This document shows positions 46,728 through 58,711 of a stretch of 64,000 nt of DNA, in pieces; within the stretch, counting starts at the first letter, position 1, and every line of letters begins with the position of its first letter. Location: contig NZ_CP109427.1 in the NCBI RefSeq assembly GCF_036250695.1, positions 6,758,001-6,822,000 of the forward strand. The letters run 5' to 3'. This stretch comes from Streptomyces sp. NBC_01497 (GTDB lineage Bacteria; Actinomycetota; Actinomycetes; Streptomycetales; Streptomycetaceae). The notes beneath the pieces are model-generated. The model was given only the letters and a program-made list of their open reading frames with translations, ran no database searches and was not told where the DNA came from. A program made the position numbers and the translations under genes.

Positions 46728-47657
46728 GTGTCCACTGCTCCGCAGTCCGCCCCCCAGGCCCCCCAGTCGGCGAACCCCGAGACCGGTACCGCCCGTGTGA
46801 AGCGCGGCATGGCCGAGCAGCTCAAGGGCGGCGTGATCATGGATGTCGTCACCCCCGAGCAGGCGAAGATCGCCGAGGACGCGGGCGCCGTCGCGGTCAT
46901 GGCCCTGGAGCGGGTCCCCGCCGACATCCGCAAGCACGGCGGCATCGCGCGGATGTCCGACCCCGACATGATCGAGGGGATCATCAACGCCGTGTCGATC
47001 CCCGTCATGGCGAAGTCCAGGATCGGCCACATCGTCGAGGCGCAGGTCCTGCAGTCCCTCGGCGTCGACTACATCGACGAGTCCGAGGTCCTCACCCCCG
47101 CCGACGAGGCCAACCACTCCGACAAGTGGGCGTTCACCACCCCCTTCGTCTGCGGTGCCACCAACCTCGGTGAGGCCCTGCGCCGCATCGCCGAGGGCGC
47201 CGCCATGATCCGTTCCAAGGGCGAGGCCGGCACCGGCAACGTCGTCGAGGCCGTGCGCCACCTGCGCCAGATCAAGGGCGAGATCGCCCGTCTGCGCGGC
47301 GCGGACCGCAACGAGCTGTACGCCGCCGCGAAGGAACTGCGCGCGCCGTACGAGATCGTGCGCGAGGTCGCGGAGCTGGGCAAGCTGCCCGTCGTGCTGT
47401 TCTCCGCGGGCGGTGTCGCCACCCCCGCCGATGCCGCGCTGATGCGCCAGCTCGGCGCCGAGGGCGTGTTCGTCGGCTCCGGCATCTTCAAGTCCGGCGA
47501 CCCTGCCAAGCGCGCCGCCGCCATCGTGAAGGCCACCACCTTCTACGACGACCCGAAGATCATCGCCGACGCGTCGCGCGACCTCGGCGAGGCCATGGTC
47601 GGCATCAACCTCGACGCGGCCCCCGACGCCGAGCGGTTCGAGAACCGTGGCTGGTAA
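46728..47657 (+). CDS. pdxS: Pyridoxal 5'-phosphate synthase, lyase subunit
   Basis: 309 residues. Builds PLP from ribose 5-phosphate, glyceraldehyde 3-phosphate and ammonia as a dodecamer of TIM barrels. Signatures: [40 protein letters not shown], the lysine in [20 protein letters not shown], and [20 protein letters not shown]. The GTG at 46728 is chosen by GAGG five bases upstream and gives a short Ser/Ala-rich leader. It overlaps pdxT by 11 bases; together they make the glutamine-dependent PLP synthase. Confidence 0.97.
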   Translation: MSTAPQSAPQAPQSANPETGTARVKRGMAEQLKGGVIMDVVTPEQAKIAEDAGAVAVMALERVPADIRKHGGIARMSDPDMIEGIINAVSIPVMAKSRIGHIVEAQVLQSLGVDYIDESEVLTPADEANHSDKWAFTTPFVCGATNLGEALRRIAEGAAMIRSKGEAGTGNVVEAVRHLRQIKGEIARLRGADRNELYAAAKELRAPYEIVREVAELGKLPVVLFSAGGVATPADAALMRQLGAEGVFVGSGIFKSGDPAKRAAAIVKATTFYDDPKIIADASRDLGEAMVGINLDAAPDAERFENRGW

Positions 47658-48252
47658 GGACATCACGGGCCCCACCATCGGGGTGCTCGCCCTGCAGGGG
47701 GACGTGCGCGAGCACGTCGCGGCGCTGGCCGCCTCCGGGGTGGCCGCCGTGTCCGTGCGCAGGCCCGAGGAACTCGCCGCCGTGGACGGCCTCGTCGTCC
47801 CCGGCGGCGAGTCCACCACCATGTCGAAGCTCGCCGTCCTGTTCGGCCTGATGGAACCGCTGCGCGAGCGGGTCCGCGGCGGCCTGCCGGTGTACGGCAC
47901 GTGCGCGGGGATGATCCTGCTCGCGGAGAAGATCCTCGACCCGCGGTCGGGGCAGGAGACCGTGGGCGGCATCGACATGATCGTGCGCCGCAACGCCTTC
48001 GGGCGGCAGAACGAGTCCTTCGAGGCGGCCGTCGAGGTCGAGGGCGTCGACGGCGGACCCGTCGAGGGCGTCTTCATCCGGGCGCCCTGGGTGGAGTCGG
48101 TCGGCGCCGAGGTCGTGGTGCTGGCCGAGCACGCGGGCCATGTCGTCGCCGTACGCCAGGGCAACGTGCTCGCCACGTCGTTCCACCCGGAACTGACCGG
48201 GGACCACCGTGTGCACCGGCTGTTCGCCGACATGGTGCGCTCCGTAGCATGA
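47647..48252 (+). CDS. pdxT: Pyridoxal 5'-phosphate synthase, glutaminase subunit
   Basis: 201 codons including stop. Hydrolyses glutamine and channels ammonia to PdxS. The class I amidotransferase triad is visible: Cys in [14 protein letters not shown], and His and Glu in [26 protein letters not shown] is the oxyanion-side motif. GTG start at 47647 lies inside the end of pdxS, giving translational coupling. Normal length. Confidence 0.96.
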   Translation: MAGKDITGPTIGVLALQGDVREHVAALAASGVAAVSVRRPEELAAVDGLVVPGGESTTMSKLAVLFGLMEPLRERVRGGLPVYGTCAGMILLAEKILDPRSGQETVGGIDMIVRRNAFGRQNESFEAAVEVEGVDGGPVEGVFIRAPWVESVGAEVVVLAEHAGHVVAVRQGNVLATSFHPELTGDHRVHRLFADMVRSVA

Positions 48253-48263
48253 GCGGATCCCGG

Positions 48264-48269
48264 TAGGAT
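48264..48269 (+). promoter_or_regulatory. Candidate -10 element for yebC
   Basis: TAGGAT, 45 bases before the yebC ATG and just after the pdxT stop. The -35 (TCCGTA, 48241-48246, 17-base spacer) is weak and would lie inside pdxT. Confidence 0.4.
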
Positions 48270-48314
48270 CTCTGGCGAACAGAGCTGCATCGGTTACGCG
48301 AAGGAGACAGGCAG

Positions 48315-49067
48315 ATGTCCGGCCACTCTAAATGGGCTACGACGAAGCACAAGAAGGCCGTGATCGATGCCAAGCGCGGCAAACTCTTCGCGAAGCTGAT
48401 CAAGAACATCGAAGTCGCCGCGCGCACCGGTGGCGCCGACATCGAGGGCAACCCGACACTGTTCGACGCCGTGCAGAAGGCGAAGAAGCAGTCGGTCCCC
48501 AACAAGAACATCGACTCGGCGCTCAAGCGCGGCGCCGGCCTTGAGGCCGGCGGCGCCGAGTACGAGACGATCATGTACGAGGGTTACGGCCCGAACGGCG
48601 TCGCCGTGCTCATCGAGTGCCTCACGGACAACCGCAACCGCGCCGCCTCCGACGTCCGCGTCGCCATGACGCGCAACGGCGGCTCCATGGCGGACCCGGG
48701 CTCCGTGTCGTACCTGTTCAACCGCAAGGGTGTCGTCGTCGTCCCCAAGGGCGAGCTGTCCGAGGACGACGTCCTGGGCGCGGTCCTCGAAGCGGGCGCC
48801 GAGGAGGTCAACGACCTCGGTGAGTCCTTCGAGGTGCTGAGCGAGGCCACCGACCTGGTCGCGGTGCGCACCGCCCTGCAGGAGGCCGGCATCGACTACG
48901 ACTCCGCCGACGCCAACTTCGTCCCGACCATGCAGGTCGAGCTGGACGAGGAGGGCGCGCGGAAGATCTTCAAGCTGATCGACGCGCTGGAGGACAGCGA
49001 CGACGTGCAGAACGTCTTCGCGAACTTCGACGTGTCCGACGAGGTCATGGAGAAGGTCGACGTCTGA
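48315..49067 (+). CDS. yebC: YebC/PmpR-family regulatory protein
   Basis: 250 residues of the DUF28 family, with [20 protein letters not shown] at the N-terminus and a [20 protein letters not shown] central stretch. The family is variously described as a transcription regulator or as a translation factor that helps ribosomes at proline runs. ATG with GGAGAC upstream. Between pdxT and ruvC; its position beside ruvCAB is conserved in many actinobacteria. Confidence 0.95.
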   Translation: MSGHSKWATTKHKKAVIDAKRGKLFAKLIKNIEVAARTGGADIEGNPTLFDAVQKAKKQSVPNKNIDSALKRGAGLEAGGAEYETIMYEGYGPNGVAVLIECLTDNRNRAASDVRVAMTRNGGSMADPGSVSYLFNRKGVVVVPKGELSEDDVLGAVLEAGAEEVNDLGESFEVLSEATDLVAVRTALQEAGIDYDSADANFVPTMQVELDEEGARKIFKLIDALEDSDDVQNVFANFDVSDEVMEKVDV

Positions 49068-49100
49068 CCGGCCCCGGCCGGCAGCCGCACAGCCGACGGG

Positions 49101-49123
49101 CCGACGGAGCGTGTCTCCGTCGG
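49101..49123 (+). terminator. Hairpin after yebC
   Basis: A 9-bp perfect stem (49101-49109 with 49115-49123) and a 5-base loop, 33 bases past the yebC stop. Confidence 0.6.
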
Positions 49124-49194
49124 TCCGTCGCTTTGTCAGTGGCGGCCACTAGGGTGCTGAACGGCTGGAACAGTTGACCGAAGGGGGGTGTGCG

Positions 49195-49764
49195 ATGCGG
49201 GTTCTTGGCGTCGACCCCGGTCTGACCCGGTGCGGCATCGGCGTCGTCGAGGGGGTCGCGGGCCGGCCGCTCACGATGCTGGGTGTCGGGGTGATCCGTA
49301 CGCCCGCGGAGAGCGACCTCGGGCCGCGGCTGGTCGCCGTCGAGCAGGGCATCGAGGCCTGGTTGGACGAGTACCGGCCCGAACGCGTCGCGGTGGAGCG
49401 GGTGTTCAGCCAGAACAACGTCCGTACGGTGATGGGCACGGCACAGGCCAGCGCCGTCGCGGTGCTCTGCGCGTCCCGCCGCGGGATCCCGGTGGCGCTG
49501 CACACCCCGAGCGAGGTCAAGGCCGCCGTCACCGGCAGCGGGCGCGCCGACAAGGCTCAGGTCGGCGCGATGGTCACCCGGCTGCTGCGCCTCGCGGCGC
49601 CCCCGAAGCCGGCGGACGCCGCCGACGCGCTCGCCCTCGCGATCTGCCACATCTGGCGGGCCCCCGCCACCGACCGCCTCCAGCAGGCCCAGGCCGCCGC
49701 GCGGGCCGCGCGCGCCCCGCGCCTGCCGGGAGGCGGCCCATCCGTCCGGAAGGTCACCCCATGA
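49195..49764 (+). CDS. ruvC: Holliday junction resolvase RuvC
   Basis: 189 residues. Cuts Holliday junctions as a dimer with RuvAB. Catalytic acidic residues are visible: D7 in [12 protein letters not shown]68 in [12 protein letters not shown], and the pair in [18 protein letters not shown] at 49195 is preceded by a G-rich AAGGGGGG; an earlier in-frame ATG at 49174 has no ribosome site. The stop overlaps the ruvA ATG. The C-terminal 25 residues are an Ala/Arg-rich extension common in Streptomyces. Confidence 0.96.
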   Translation: MRVLGVDPGLTRCGIGVVEGVAGRPLTMLGVGVIRTPAESDLGPRLVAVEQGIEAWLDEYRPERVAVERVFSQNNVRTVMGTAQASAVAVLCASRRGIPVALHTPSEVKAAVTGSGRADKAQVGAMVTRLLRLAAPPKPADAADALALAICHIWRAPATDRLQQAQAAARAARAPRLPGGGPSVRKVTP

Positions 49765-50390
49765 TCGCGTTCCTCAGCGGCCGGGTCGCCGCCGTCGCCC
49801 CGAGTACGGCGGTGATCGAGGTCGGCGGCGTCGGCATGGCCGTGCAGTGTGCGCCCGCCACCCTCGCCGGGCTCCGCCTGGGCGAGCAGGCCCGACTCGC
49901 CACCTCCCTCGTCGTACGGGAGGACTCGCTCACGCTCTACGGCTTCGCCGACGACGACGAGCGGCAGGTCTTCGAGCTGCTGCAGAGCGCCAGCGGGGTG
50001 GGTCCCCGGCTCGCCCAGGCCATGCTCGCCGTGCACAGCCCGGACGCGCTGCGCATCGCCGTCGCCACGGGGGACGAGAAGGCGCTCACGGCCGTGCCCG
50101 GCATCGGCAAGAAGGGCGCGCAGAAGCTCCTGCTGGAGTTGAAGGACCGGCTCGGCCCGCCGCTCGGCACGGGCGCGGCGGCCCGTCCCGGCGCCCTGGC
50201 GGCCGGACCCGCCCCCTGGAGCGAGCAGCTGCTCGCGGCGCTCGTCGGGCTCGGCTACCAGAGCCGGGAGGCCGAGGAGGCCGTCGTGCAGGTCACCCCG
50301 CAGGCCGAGGCCGCCCTCGCCCAGGGGACCGCGCCGCCGGTGCCGCAGCTGCTGCGGGCCGCGCTGCAGAGCCTGAACCGCACGCACTGA
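49761..50390 (+). CDS. ruvA: Holliday junction helicase subunit RuvA
   Basis: 209 residues. Tetramer that binds four-way junctions and loads RuvB. N-terminal OB fold ([20 protein letters not shown]), two helix-hairpin-helix motifs ([17 protein letters not shown] and [20 protein letters not shown]), a Pro/Gly/Ala linker, then the RuvB-binding domain ([19 protein letters not shown]). Coupled to ruvC by ATGA overlap; ruvB begins 88 bases later. Confidence 0.97.
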   Translation: MIAFLSGRVAAVAPSTAVIEVGGVGMAVQCAPATLAGLRLGEQARLATSLVVREDSLTLYGFADDDERQVFELLQSASGVGPRLAQAMLAVHSPDALRIAVATGDEKALTAVPGIGKKGAQKLLLELKDRLGPPLGTGAAARPGALAAGPAPWSEQLLAALVGLGYQSREAEEAVVQVTPQAEAALAQGTAPPVPQLLRAALQSLNRTH

Positions 50391-50478
50391 CCCGTGCCGC
50401 CCGGCCGCCGCACGAGCCGGCGCCCGGGGCCGGGCCGGCAGCCCGCAGATCCACCGAAGGACCACCGAAGGGCACGCA

Positions 50479-51582
50479 GTGAACTGGGACGTTCCCGCAG
50501 AGGACACCGACGTCGCAGACGCCACGGACATCGGGACCGAGGCCGTCGACCGGCTGGTCGGCGCGTCCGCGGACGGCGAGGACCAGGCCGTCGAGGCGGC
50601 ACTGCGTCCCAAGTCGCTGTCCGAGTTCGTCGGCCAGGAGCGCGTACGGGAGCAGCTCGACCTGGTGCTCAAGGCGGCGCTCGCCCGTGGCGCCACCTCC
50701 GACCACGTCCTGTTCTCGGGATCGCCGGGCCTCGGCAAGACCACCCTCGCGATGATCGTCGCGGCCGAGATGGGCGCCCCGATCCGCATCACCTCTGGCC
50801 CCGCGATCCAGCACGCGGGCGACCTCGCGGCGATCCTCTCCTCCCTCCAGGAGGGCGAGGTGCTGTTCCTCGACGAGATCCACCGCATGTCGCGGCCGGC
50901 CGAGGAGATGCTGTACATGGCGATGGAGGACTTCCGCGTCGACGTCATCGTCGGCAAGGGTCCGGGCGCCACCGCGATCCCCCTGGAGCTGCCGCCGTTC
51001 ACCCTGGTCGGTGCCACCACCCGGGCCGGACTGCTGCCGCCGCCGCTGCGGGACCGTTTCGGCTTCACCGGCCACATGGAGTTCTACAACAGCGCCGAGC
51101 TGGAGCGCGTGCTGCACCGCTCCGCCCAGCTGCTCGACGTCGACGTCGACCCGGCGGGCGCCGCGGAGATCGCCGGCCGCTCCCGCGGCACGCCGCGTAT
51201 CGCGAACCGCCTGTTGCGCCGCGTACGGGACTACGCCCAGGTCAAGGGCGACGGGCATGTCACCCGCGAGGTCGCCGCCGCGGCCCTTCGGGTGTACGAG
51301 GTGGACGAGCGCGGCCTCGACCGGCTCGACCGGGCGGTGCTGGGCGCGCTGCTCAAGCTGTTCGGCGGCGGCCCCGTCGGCCTGTCCACCCTCGCGGTGG
51401 CGGTGGGGGAGGAGCGCGAGACCGTCGAGGAGGTCGCCGAGCCGTTCCTCGTGCGGGAGGGCCTGCTCGCGCGCACGCCCCGTGGTCGCGTCGCGACTCC
51501 CGCGGCCTGGGGGCACCTGGGTCTCACGGCCCCGCAGCACGCACCGGGAGCAAGCGGACAACAGGGCCTGTTCGGAGCCTGA
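50479..51582 (+). CDS. ruvB: Holliday junction helicase subunit RuvB
   Basis: 367 residues. AAA+ motor that drives branch migration. Walker [14 protein letters not shown], Walker [10 protein letters not shown], sensor [20 protein letters not shown], arginine region [16 protein letters not shown], and the C-terminal winged helix ([20 protein letters not shown]). GTG start at 50479 preceded by GAAGGG. The 26-residue acidic leader before [12 protein letters not shown] is typical of actinobacterial RuvB. Last gene of ruvCAB. Confidence 0.97.
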   Translation: MNWDVPAEDTDVADATDIGTEAVDRLVGASADGEDQAVEAALRPKSLSEFVGQERVREQLDLVLKAALARGATSDHVLFSGSPGLGKTTLAMIVAAEMGAPIRITSGPAIQHAGDLAAILSSLQEGEVLFLDEIHRMSRPAEEMLYMAMEDFRVDVIVGKGPGATAIPLELPPFTLVGATTRAGLLPPPLRDRFGFTGHMEFYNSAELERVLHRSAQLLDVDVDPAGAAEIAGRSRGTPRIANRLLRRVRDYAQVKGDGHVTREVAAAALRVYEVDERGLDRLDRAVLGALLKLFGGGPVGLSTLAVAVGEERETVEEVAEPFLVREGLLARTPRGRVATPAAWGHLGLTAPQHAPGASGQQGLFGA

Positions 51583-51629
51583 GAGCACACTTACTCGCCG
51601 CCTGCGGAACCCGGGTGCCATGCTGGGCG

Positions 51630-51659
51630 TTGTTCCAACGATGCGGACTCGCCTAGACT
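51630..51659 (+). promoter_or_regulatory. Promoter of yajC-secD-secF
   Basis: TTGTTC (51630-51635), an 18-base spacer and TAGACT (51654-51659), a good housekeeping-type promoter. It lies 48 bases after the ruvB stop and about 87 bases before the yajC GTG. Confidence 0.6.
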
Positions 51660-51746
51660 CCGCCGGTGCCGCCCCTTCCGGTCGGCGTTCCCACCCCCGA
51701 ATACCAGGCCGTTTCGACAGCGGTCGTGCGAAGGAAGTTCCCGCCC

Positions 51747-52289
51747 GTGAGTATCGTGACCCTCCTCCCCTTCATCGTGCTCATCGGGGCCATGTTCCTG
51801 ATGACGCGCTCCGCCAAGAAGAAGCAGGCGGCCGCGGCCTCGATGCGCAGCGACGTGCAGCCCGGTGTCGGCGTTCGCACCATCGGCGGCATGTTCGCGA
51901 CCGTCAAGGAGGTCCACGACGAGATGGTCCTTCTGGAGGTCGCTCCCGGCGTGCACGCCGTCTACGCGAAGAACGCCATCGGTGCCGTCCTCGACGACGA
52001 GGAGTACAACCGGATCGTGCACGGCGAGGAGCCGGCCGGCGACCTCGGGCTGGACGCGCCGGTCGTCCCGGACGACGCCTCGTCGCTGACCGAGGGCGGG
52101 ATCTCCAAGATCGACCTGGGCAAGAAGCCCGGCGCCGACCTGACGAAGTCCGAGGGTGAGTCCAAGGACTCCGCCGCGGGCGAGGCCGGCAGCGCGGACA
52201 CCGAGTCGAAGGACGCCGAGCCGAAGGACGCCGCCGCCCAGGACGCCAAGGACGAGGCCAAGACCGACGGCGAGACCGGAACGAAGTAG
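51747..52289 (+). CDS. yajC: Preprotein translocase accessory subunit YajC
   Basis: 180 residues. Small partner of SecDF at the Sec channel. One N-terminal helix (VTLLPFIVLIGAMFLMT) is followed by RSAKKKQAAAASMRSDVQPG and GVRTIGGMFATVKEVHDEMV, the family core. The last 70 residues are a highly charged Lys/Asp/Glu/Ala tail not found in E. coli YajC (110 residues). GTG at 51747 is chosen so that the helix is close to the N-terminus; AAGGAAG lies about 11 bases upstream. Confidence 0.93.
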   Translation: MSIVTLLPFIVLIGAMFLMTRSAKKKQAAAASMRSDVQPGVGVRTIGGMFATVKEVHDEMVLLEVAPGVHAVYAKNAIGAVLDDEEYNRIVHGEEPAGDLGLDAPVVPDDASSLTEGGISKIDLGKKPGADLTKSEGESKDSAAGEAGSADTESKDAEPKDAAAQDAKDEAKTDGETGTK

Positions 52290-52446
52290 TCACCTCCGCG
52301 ACCGCGGGCCGCCGCACCGCGGCTGTCGGCGGTGCACGGGCCGTAACGAACTTGGCGGGGCAGGGTCCCCACAACACTTCGTGGCCGCTTCAGGCTCCGG
52401 CGCTCGCCACCGGACGGAGGGCGGTTGGACAGGGAGAATCGAGAAG

Positions 52447-54240
52447 GTGGCAGCACCCAAGAAGGGTCGAAGGTCTGCGGGCTCGCCAGGCAGGCCGGGC
52501 CGCACCCTTTCATTGTTCCTGATCGTCATCGCCGCCCTGGTGGGCGGCATGTTCTGGTCGGGAGACACCGCACCGCGCCTGGGCATCGACCTCGCGGGCG
52601 GTACGACGATCACGCTGAAGGCGCAGAACACGCCGGGTAAGCCCAACGCGATCAACAAGACCAACATGGACACCGCGGTCGACATCATGAACCGCCGTGT
52701 CAACGGTCTCGGTGTCTCCGAGGCCGAGGTCCAGACGCAGGGCAGCGACAACATCGTCGTGAACATCCCCAAGGGGACCAACGAGGCCCAGGCCCGTCAG
52801 CAGGTCGGCCAGACCGCCCAGCTGTACTTCCGGCCCGTGCTGACCGTGGCGGCGGGCGCTCCGACGCCCCAGCCGTCCACCAGCGGCTCCCCGAAGGCCA
52901 CCCCGAGCGGTTCGCCCGGCGCGACCCCGAGCGGCAAGGCGTCGTCCTCCGCAGGGGGAACGACCGCCACCGACAAGGCCTCCGGTTCGCCGTCGGCCAG
53001 TTCCACCACCCAGGGGCGCGCGGTCACCAGCGCCCTGCAGAAGGATCCCTCTCCGACGCCGTCCGGCGACGCGAGTGCCCCGGCCTCACCGCCGGCCACG
53101 GACGCCACCACACCGCCGGACCCGGCGACCGCGGCGCTGCAGAAGAAGTTCGAGGCCCTGGACTGCAGCAGCAAGGCGCAGCGGACCAAGGCCAACCAGG
53201 GTGCGGGCCCGAAGGACACGATCGTCGCCTGCGGCCAGGACTCGAACAAGCAGTGGGAGAAGTACGTCCTCGGCCCGTCCGCCCTGGAGGGCACTGACGT
53301 CAAGAAGTCCCAGGGCGTCTTCGACAGCCAGAACGCCCAGTGGATCGTCACCCTCGACTTCACCGGCGCGGGCAGCAAGAAGTTCTCGACGATCACCGGC
53401 CAGCTGTCGCAGCAGCAGGCGCCGATGAACCAGTTCGCCATCGTCCTCGACGGCAACGTCGAGTCCGCCCCCTCGGTCAGCCAGACCCTGAGCGGCAGCG
53501 CCCAGATCTCCGGCAGCTTCGACCAGCAGTCGGCGAAGGACCTCGGCAACGTGCTGTCGTACGGCGCTCTGCCGCTGTCCTTCCACGAGGAGACGGTCAC
53601 GACCGTCACGGCGGCGCTCGGCAGCCAGCAGCTCAAGGCGGGCCTGATCGCCGGCGGCGTCGGCTTCCTGCTGGTGCTGATCTACCTCATCGCCTACTAC
53701 CGGGGTCTGGCCGCGATCGCGGTCCTCAGCCTCGTGGTCTCGGCGGTGCTCACGTACACACTGATGGCGCTCCTCGGCTCCGGCATCGGCTTCGCGCTGA
53801 ACCTGCCGGCCGTCTGCGGTGCCATCGTCGCGATCGGTATCACCGCCGACTCGTTCATCGTGTACTTCGAACGGATCCGGGACGAGATCAGAGAGGGCCG
53901 CACCCTGCGGCCCGCCGTCGAGCGCGCCTGGCCGCGCGCCCGGCGCACGGTGCTGGTCTCCGACTTCGTCTCCTTCCTGGCCGCCGCCGTGCTGTTCATC
54001 GTCACGGTCGGCAAGGTGCAGGGCTTCGCGTTCACGCTGGGCCTGACCACCGTCCTCGACGTAGTCGTGGTGTTCCTGTTCACCAAGCCCGTGATGACGT
54101 TGCTGGCGCGCCGGAAGTTCTTCTCCGACGGCCACCCGTGGTCCGGTCTCGACCCGAAGCGGCTCGGAGCCAAACCGCCCCTGCGCCGCTCCCGCCCGGT
54201 CGGTGGCGCTTCCTCGTCCGACCACCCGAAGGAGGCGTGA
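52447..54240 (+). CDS. secD: Protein-export membrane protein SecD
   Basis: 597 residues. Uses the proton gradient to pull secreted proteins through SecYEG. First helix LSLFLIVIAALVGGMFWSGD, the LGIDLAGGTTITL motif, then the large external P1 domain. Five further helices follow, with QQSAKDLGNVLSYGALPLSF and AIGITADSFIVYFERIRDEIREG, the SecD/RND signature. Residues about 135-230 are a Ser/Thr/Pro/Gly insertion inside P1. GTG at 52447 after GGGAGAATCGAGAAG. One base separates its stop from the secF ATG. Confidence 0.96.
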   Translation: MAAPKKGRRSAGSPGRPGRTLSLFLIVIAALVGGMFWSGDTAPRLGIDLAGGTTITLKAQNTPGKPNAINKTNMDTAVDIMNRRVNGLGVSEAEVQTQGSDNIVVNIPKGTNEAQARQQVGQTAQLYFRPVLTVAAGAPTPQPSTSGSPKATPSGSPGATPSGKASSSAGGTTATDKASGSPSASSTTQGRAVTSALQKDPSPTPSGDASAPASPPATDATTPPDPATAALQKKFEALDCSSKAQRTKANQGAGPKDTIVACGQDSNKQWEKYVLGPSALEGTDVKKSQGVFDSQNAQWIVTLDFTGAGSKKFSTITGQLSQQQAPMNQFAIVLDGNVESAPSVSQTLSGSAQISGSFDQQSAKDLGNVLSYGALPLSFHEETVTTVTAALGSQQLKAGLIAGGVGFLLVLIYLIAYYRGLAAIAVLSLVVSAVLTYTLMALLGSGIGFALNLPAVCGAIVAIGITADSFIVYFERIRDEIREGRTLRPAVERAWPRARRTVLVSDFVSFLAAAVLFIVTVGKVQGFAFTLGLTTVLDVVVVFLFTKPVMTLLARRKFFSDGHPWSGLDPKRLGAKPPLRRSRPVGGASSSDHPKEA

Positions 54241-54241
54241 G

Positions 54242-55339
54242 ATGTCACGGATCAGTGCGTTCACCGCTCGTCTCTACCGCGGCGAGGTCGGCTACGACTT
54301 CGTGGGCAAGCGCAAGATCTGGTACAGCATCTCGGTGCTCATCGCGATCACGGCGATCGTCGGGCTCGGGGTGCGCGGCATCAACGAGAGCATCGACTTC
54401 AAGGGCGGCGCGGTCTTCACCACGCCGAAGACGAGCATCTCGGTCGAGGAAGCCGTCTCCGACGCGCAGAGCGCGTCGGGCAAGACGGCCCTCGTCCAAA
54501 AGCTCGGCAACGGCTCGCTGCGCATCCAGATCGCGGACATCACGACCACACAGTCCGACCCGATCAAGGCGGAGCTGGCCAAGGACCTCAAGGTCGACCA
54601 GAACGCGATCACGGCGGACCTGGTCGGTCCGAGCTGGGGCTCCACCATCGCCAACAAGGCGTGGACCGGTCTGATCATCTTCCTGGTCCTTGTGGTGATC
54701 TACCTGGCGATCGCCTTCGAATGGCGCATGGCGGTCGCGGCGTTCGTCGCGCTGCTGCACGACATCGTCATCACCGTCGGTGTGTACGCGCTGGTGGGCT
54801 TCCAGGTCTCGCCCGGCACCGTGATCGGCCTGCTGACGATCCTCGGTTACTCGCTCTACGACACGGTCGTGGTCTTCGACAGCCTCAAGGAGCAGTCGAA
54901 GGGGATCACCAAGCAGACCAGGTACACGTACTCCGAGGTCGCCAACAACTCGATCAACAGCACCCTGGTCCGGTCGATCAACACGACCGTCGTGGCCCTG
55001 CTGCCCGTCGCGGGCCTGCTGTTCATCGGCGGCGGCTTCCTCGGCGCCGGCGACCTGAACGACATCGCGCTCTCGCTGTTCGTCGGCCTCGCGGCCGGCG
55101 CGTACTCCTCCATCTTCATCGCGACGCCGCTCGTGGCGGAGCTCAAGGAGCGCGAGCCGCAGATGAAGGCGCTGCGCAAGCGGGTCCTCGCCAAGCGCGC
55201 CAAGGAGGAGCAGGCCGGCGGCCCGGGTGGCGAGGCGTCCCCTCTGCCGGCCGGCGCCGGTCCCACCCCCGCGGTGGCGGGACCGCGTGACCGTCCGCGC
55301 GGCGGCCGCTCCTCCGGCTCCACGGGGAGGCGCAGGTGA
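54242..55339 (+). CDS. secF: Protein-export membrane protein SecF
   Basis: 365 residues. Partner of SecD. First helix IWYSISVLIAITAIVGLGV, GINESIDFKGGAVF motif, external domain, then five helices containing LLTILGYSLYDTVVVFDSLKE, the SecF signature. A basic, Gly/Pro/Ser-rich tail of about 60 residues ends the protein. ATG is one base after the secD stop; its own stop overlaps the apt GTG. Separate SecD and SecF, not fused. Confidence 0.96.
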   Translation: MSRISAFTARLYRGEVGYDFVGKRKIWYSISVLIAITAIVGLGVRGINESIDFKGGAVFTTPKTSISVEEAVSDAQSASGKTALVQKLGNGSLRIQIADITTTQSDPIKAELAKDLKVDQNAITADLVGPSWGSTIANKAWTGLIIFLVLVVIYLAIAFEWRMAVAAFVALLHDIVITVGVYALVGFQVSPGTVIGLLTILGYSLYDTVVVFDSLKEQSKGITKQTRYTYSEVANNSINSTLVRSINTTVVALLPVAGLLFIGGGFLGAGDLNDIALSLFVGLAAGAYSSIFIATPLVAELKEREPQMKALRKRVLAKRAKEEQAGGPGGEASPLPAGAGPTPAVAGPRDRPRGGRSSGSTGRRR

Positions 55340-55881
55340 GCGGGGAGGAGACCAGGGAGCTGCTGCTCTCCCGGATCCGGGACGTCGCGGACTATCCGGA
55401 GCCCGGCGTGATGTTCAAGGACATCACCCCGCTGCTCGCGGACCCGGCCGCGTTCCGGCTGCTGACCGAGGCGCTCGCCGAGGACTGCCGCAGGATGGGC
55501 GCCACGAAGATCGTGGGCCTGGAGGCCCGCGGCTTCATCCTGGCCGCGCCCGTCTCGGTCGTGACCGGCATCGGCTTCGTGCCGGTCCGCAAGGCGGGCA
55601 AGCTGCCGGGCGCGACGCTCTCGCAGAGTTATGACCTGGAGTACGGCACCGCGGAGATCGAGGTCCACGCCGAGGACCTCGTCGCCGGCGACCGGGTCGC
55701 CGTCATCGACGACGTGCTCGCCACGGGAGGTACGGCCGAGGCCGCCGTGGAGCTGATCAGGCGGGCCGGGGCCGAGGTCGCCGGGGTGTCCGTGCTCATG
55801 GAGCTCGGGTTCCTGGACGGCAGGGCCCGGCTGCAGAAGGTCCTGCGGGGTGCCCCGCTGGAGGCCCTCCTCACGGTCTGA
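55336..55881 (+). CDS. apt: Adenine phosphoribosyltransferase
   Basis: 181 residues. Salvages adenine with PRPP to make AMP. PRPP-binding signature VAVIDDVLATGGTAEAA (about residues 123-139); the type I PRTase N-terminal region IRDVADYPEPGVMFKDITPL is normal. GTG start overlaps the secF stop (GTGA). The order secF-apt-relA is conserved in Streptomyces and links purine salvage to (p)ppGpp metabolism. Confidence 0.96.
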   Translation: MSGEETRELLLSRIRDVADYPEPGVMFKDITPLLADPAAFRLLTEALAEDCRRMGATKIVGLEARGFILAAPVSVVTGIGFVPVRKAGKLPGATLSQSYDLEYGTAEIEVHAEDLVAGDRVAVIDDVLATGGTAEAAVELIRRAGAEVAGVSVLMELGFLDGRARLQKVLRGAPLEALLTV

Positions 55882-56078
55882 CGCGTCCCTCGGACGTGTG
55901 ATGGCGGGCATCCGGCAACAACCGGGTGCCCGTCCGTCGTTCCTCCGGGCCCGGGGGCCGGCTCCGGCCCCGGCTCCCGTAGGATCCGCCGTTCCCGGAG
56001 CGAGCGAAATGGCCGGGATCGCTACCATGGACCTTTCCGGGGCTGAACGGGTGGTCCCGATCCGCACGAGGAGCGCTC

Positions 56079-58601
<2,523 letters not shown>

Positions 58602-58711
58602 CGGCGCGGCGCCCGCATCGGGGGCCGGGGAGCGGAGTCCGGGGCGTGCCCGCAGGCGTCGCACGGGCGGCGCGGACGGCGGCGGAGGGGCCCGCTGTGC
58701 CGACCCCGGCG

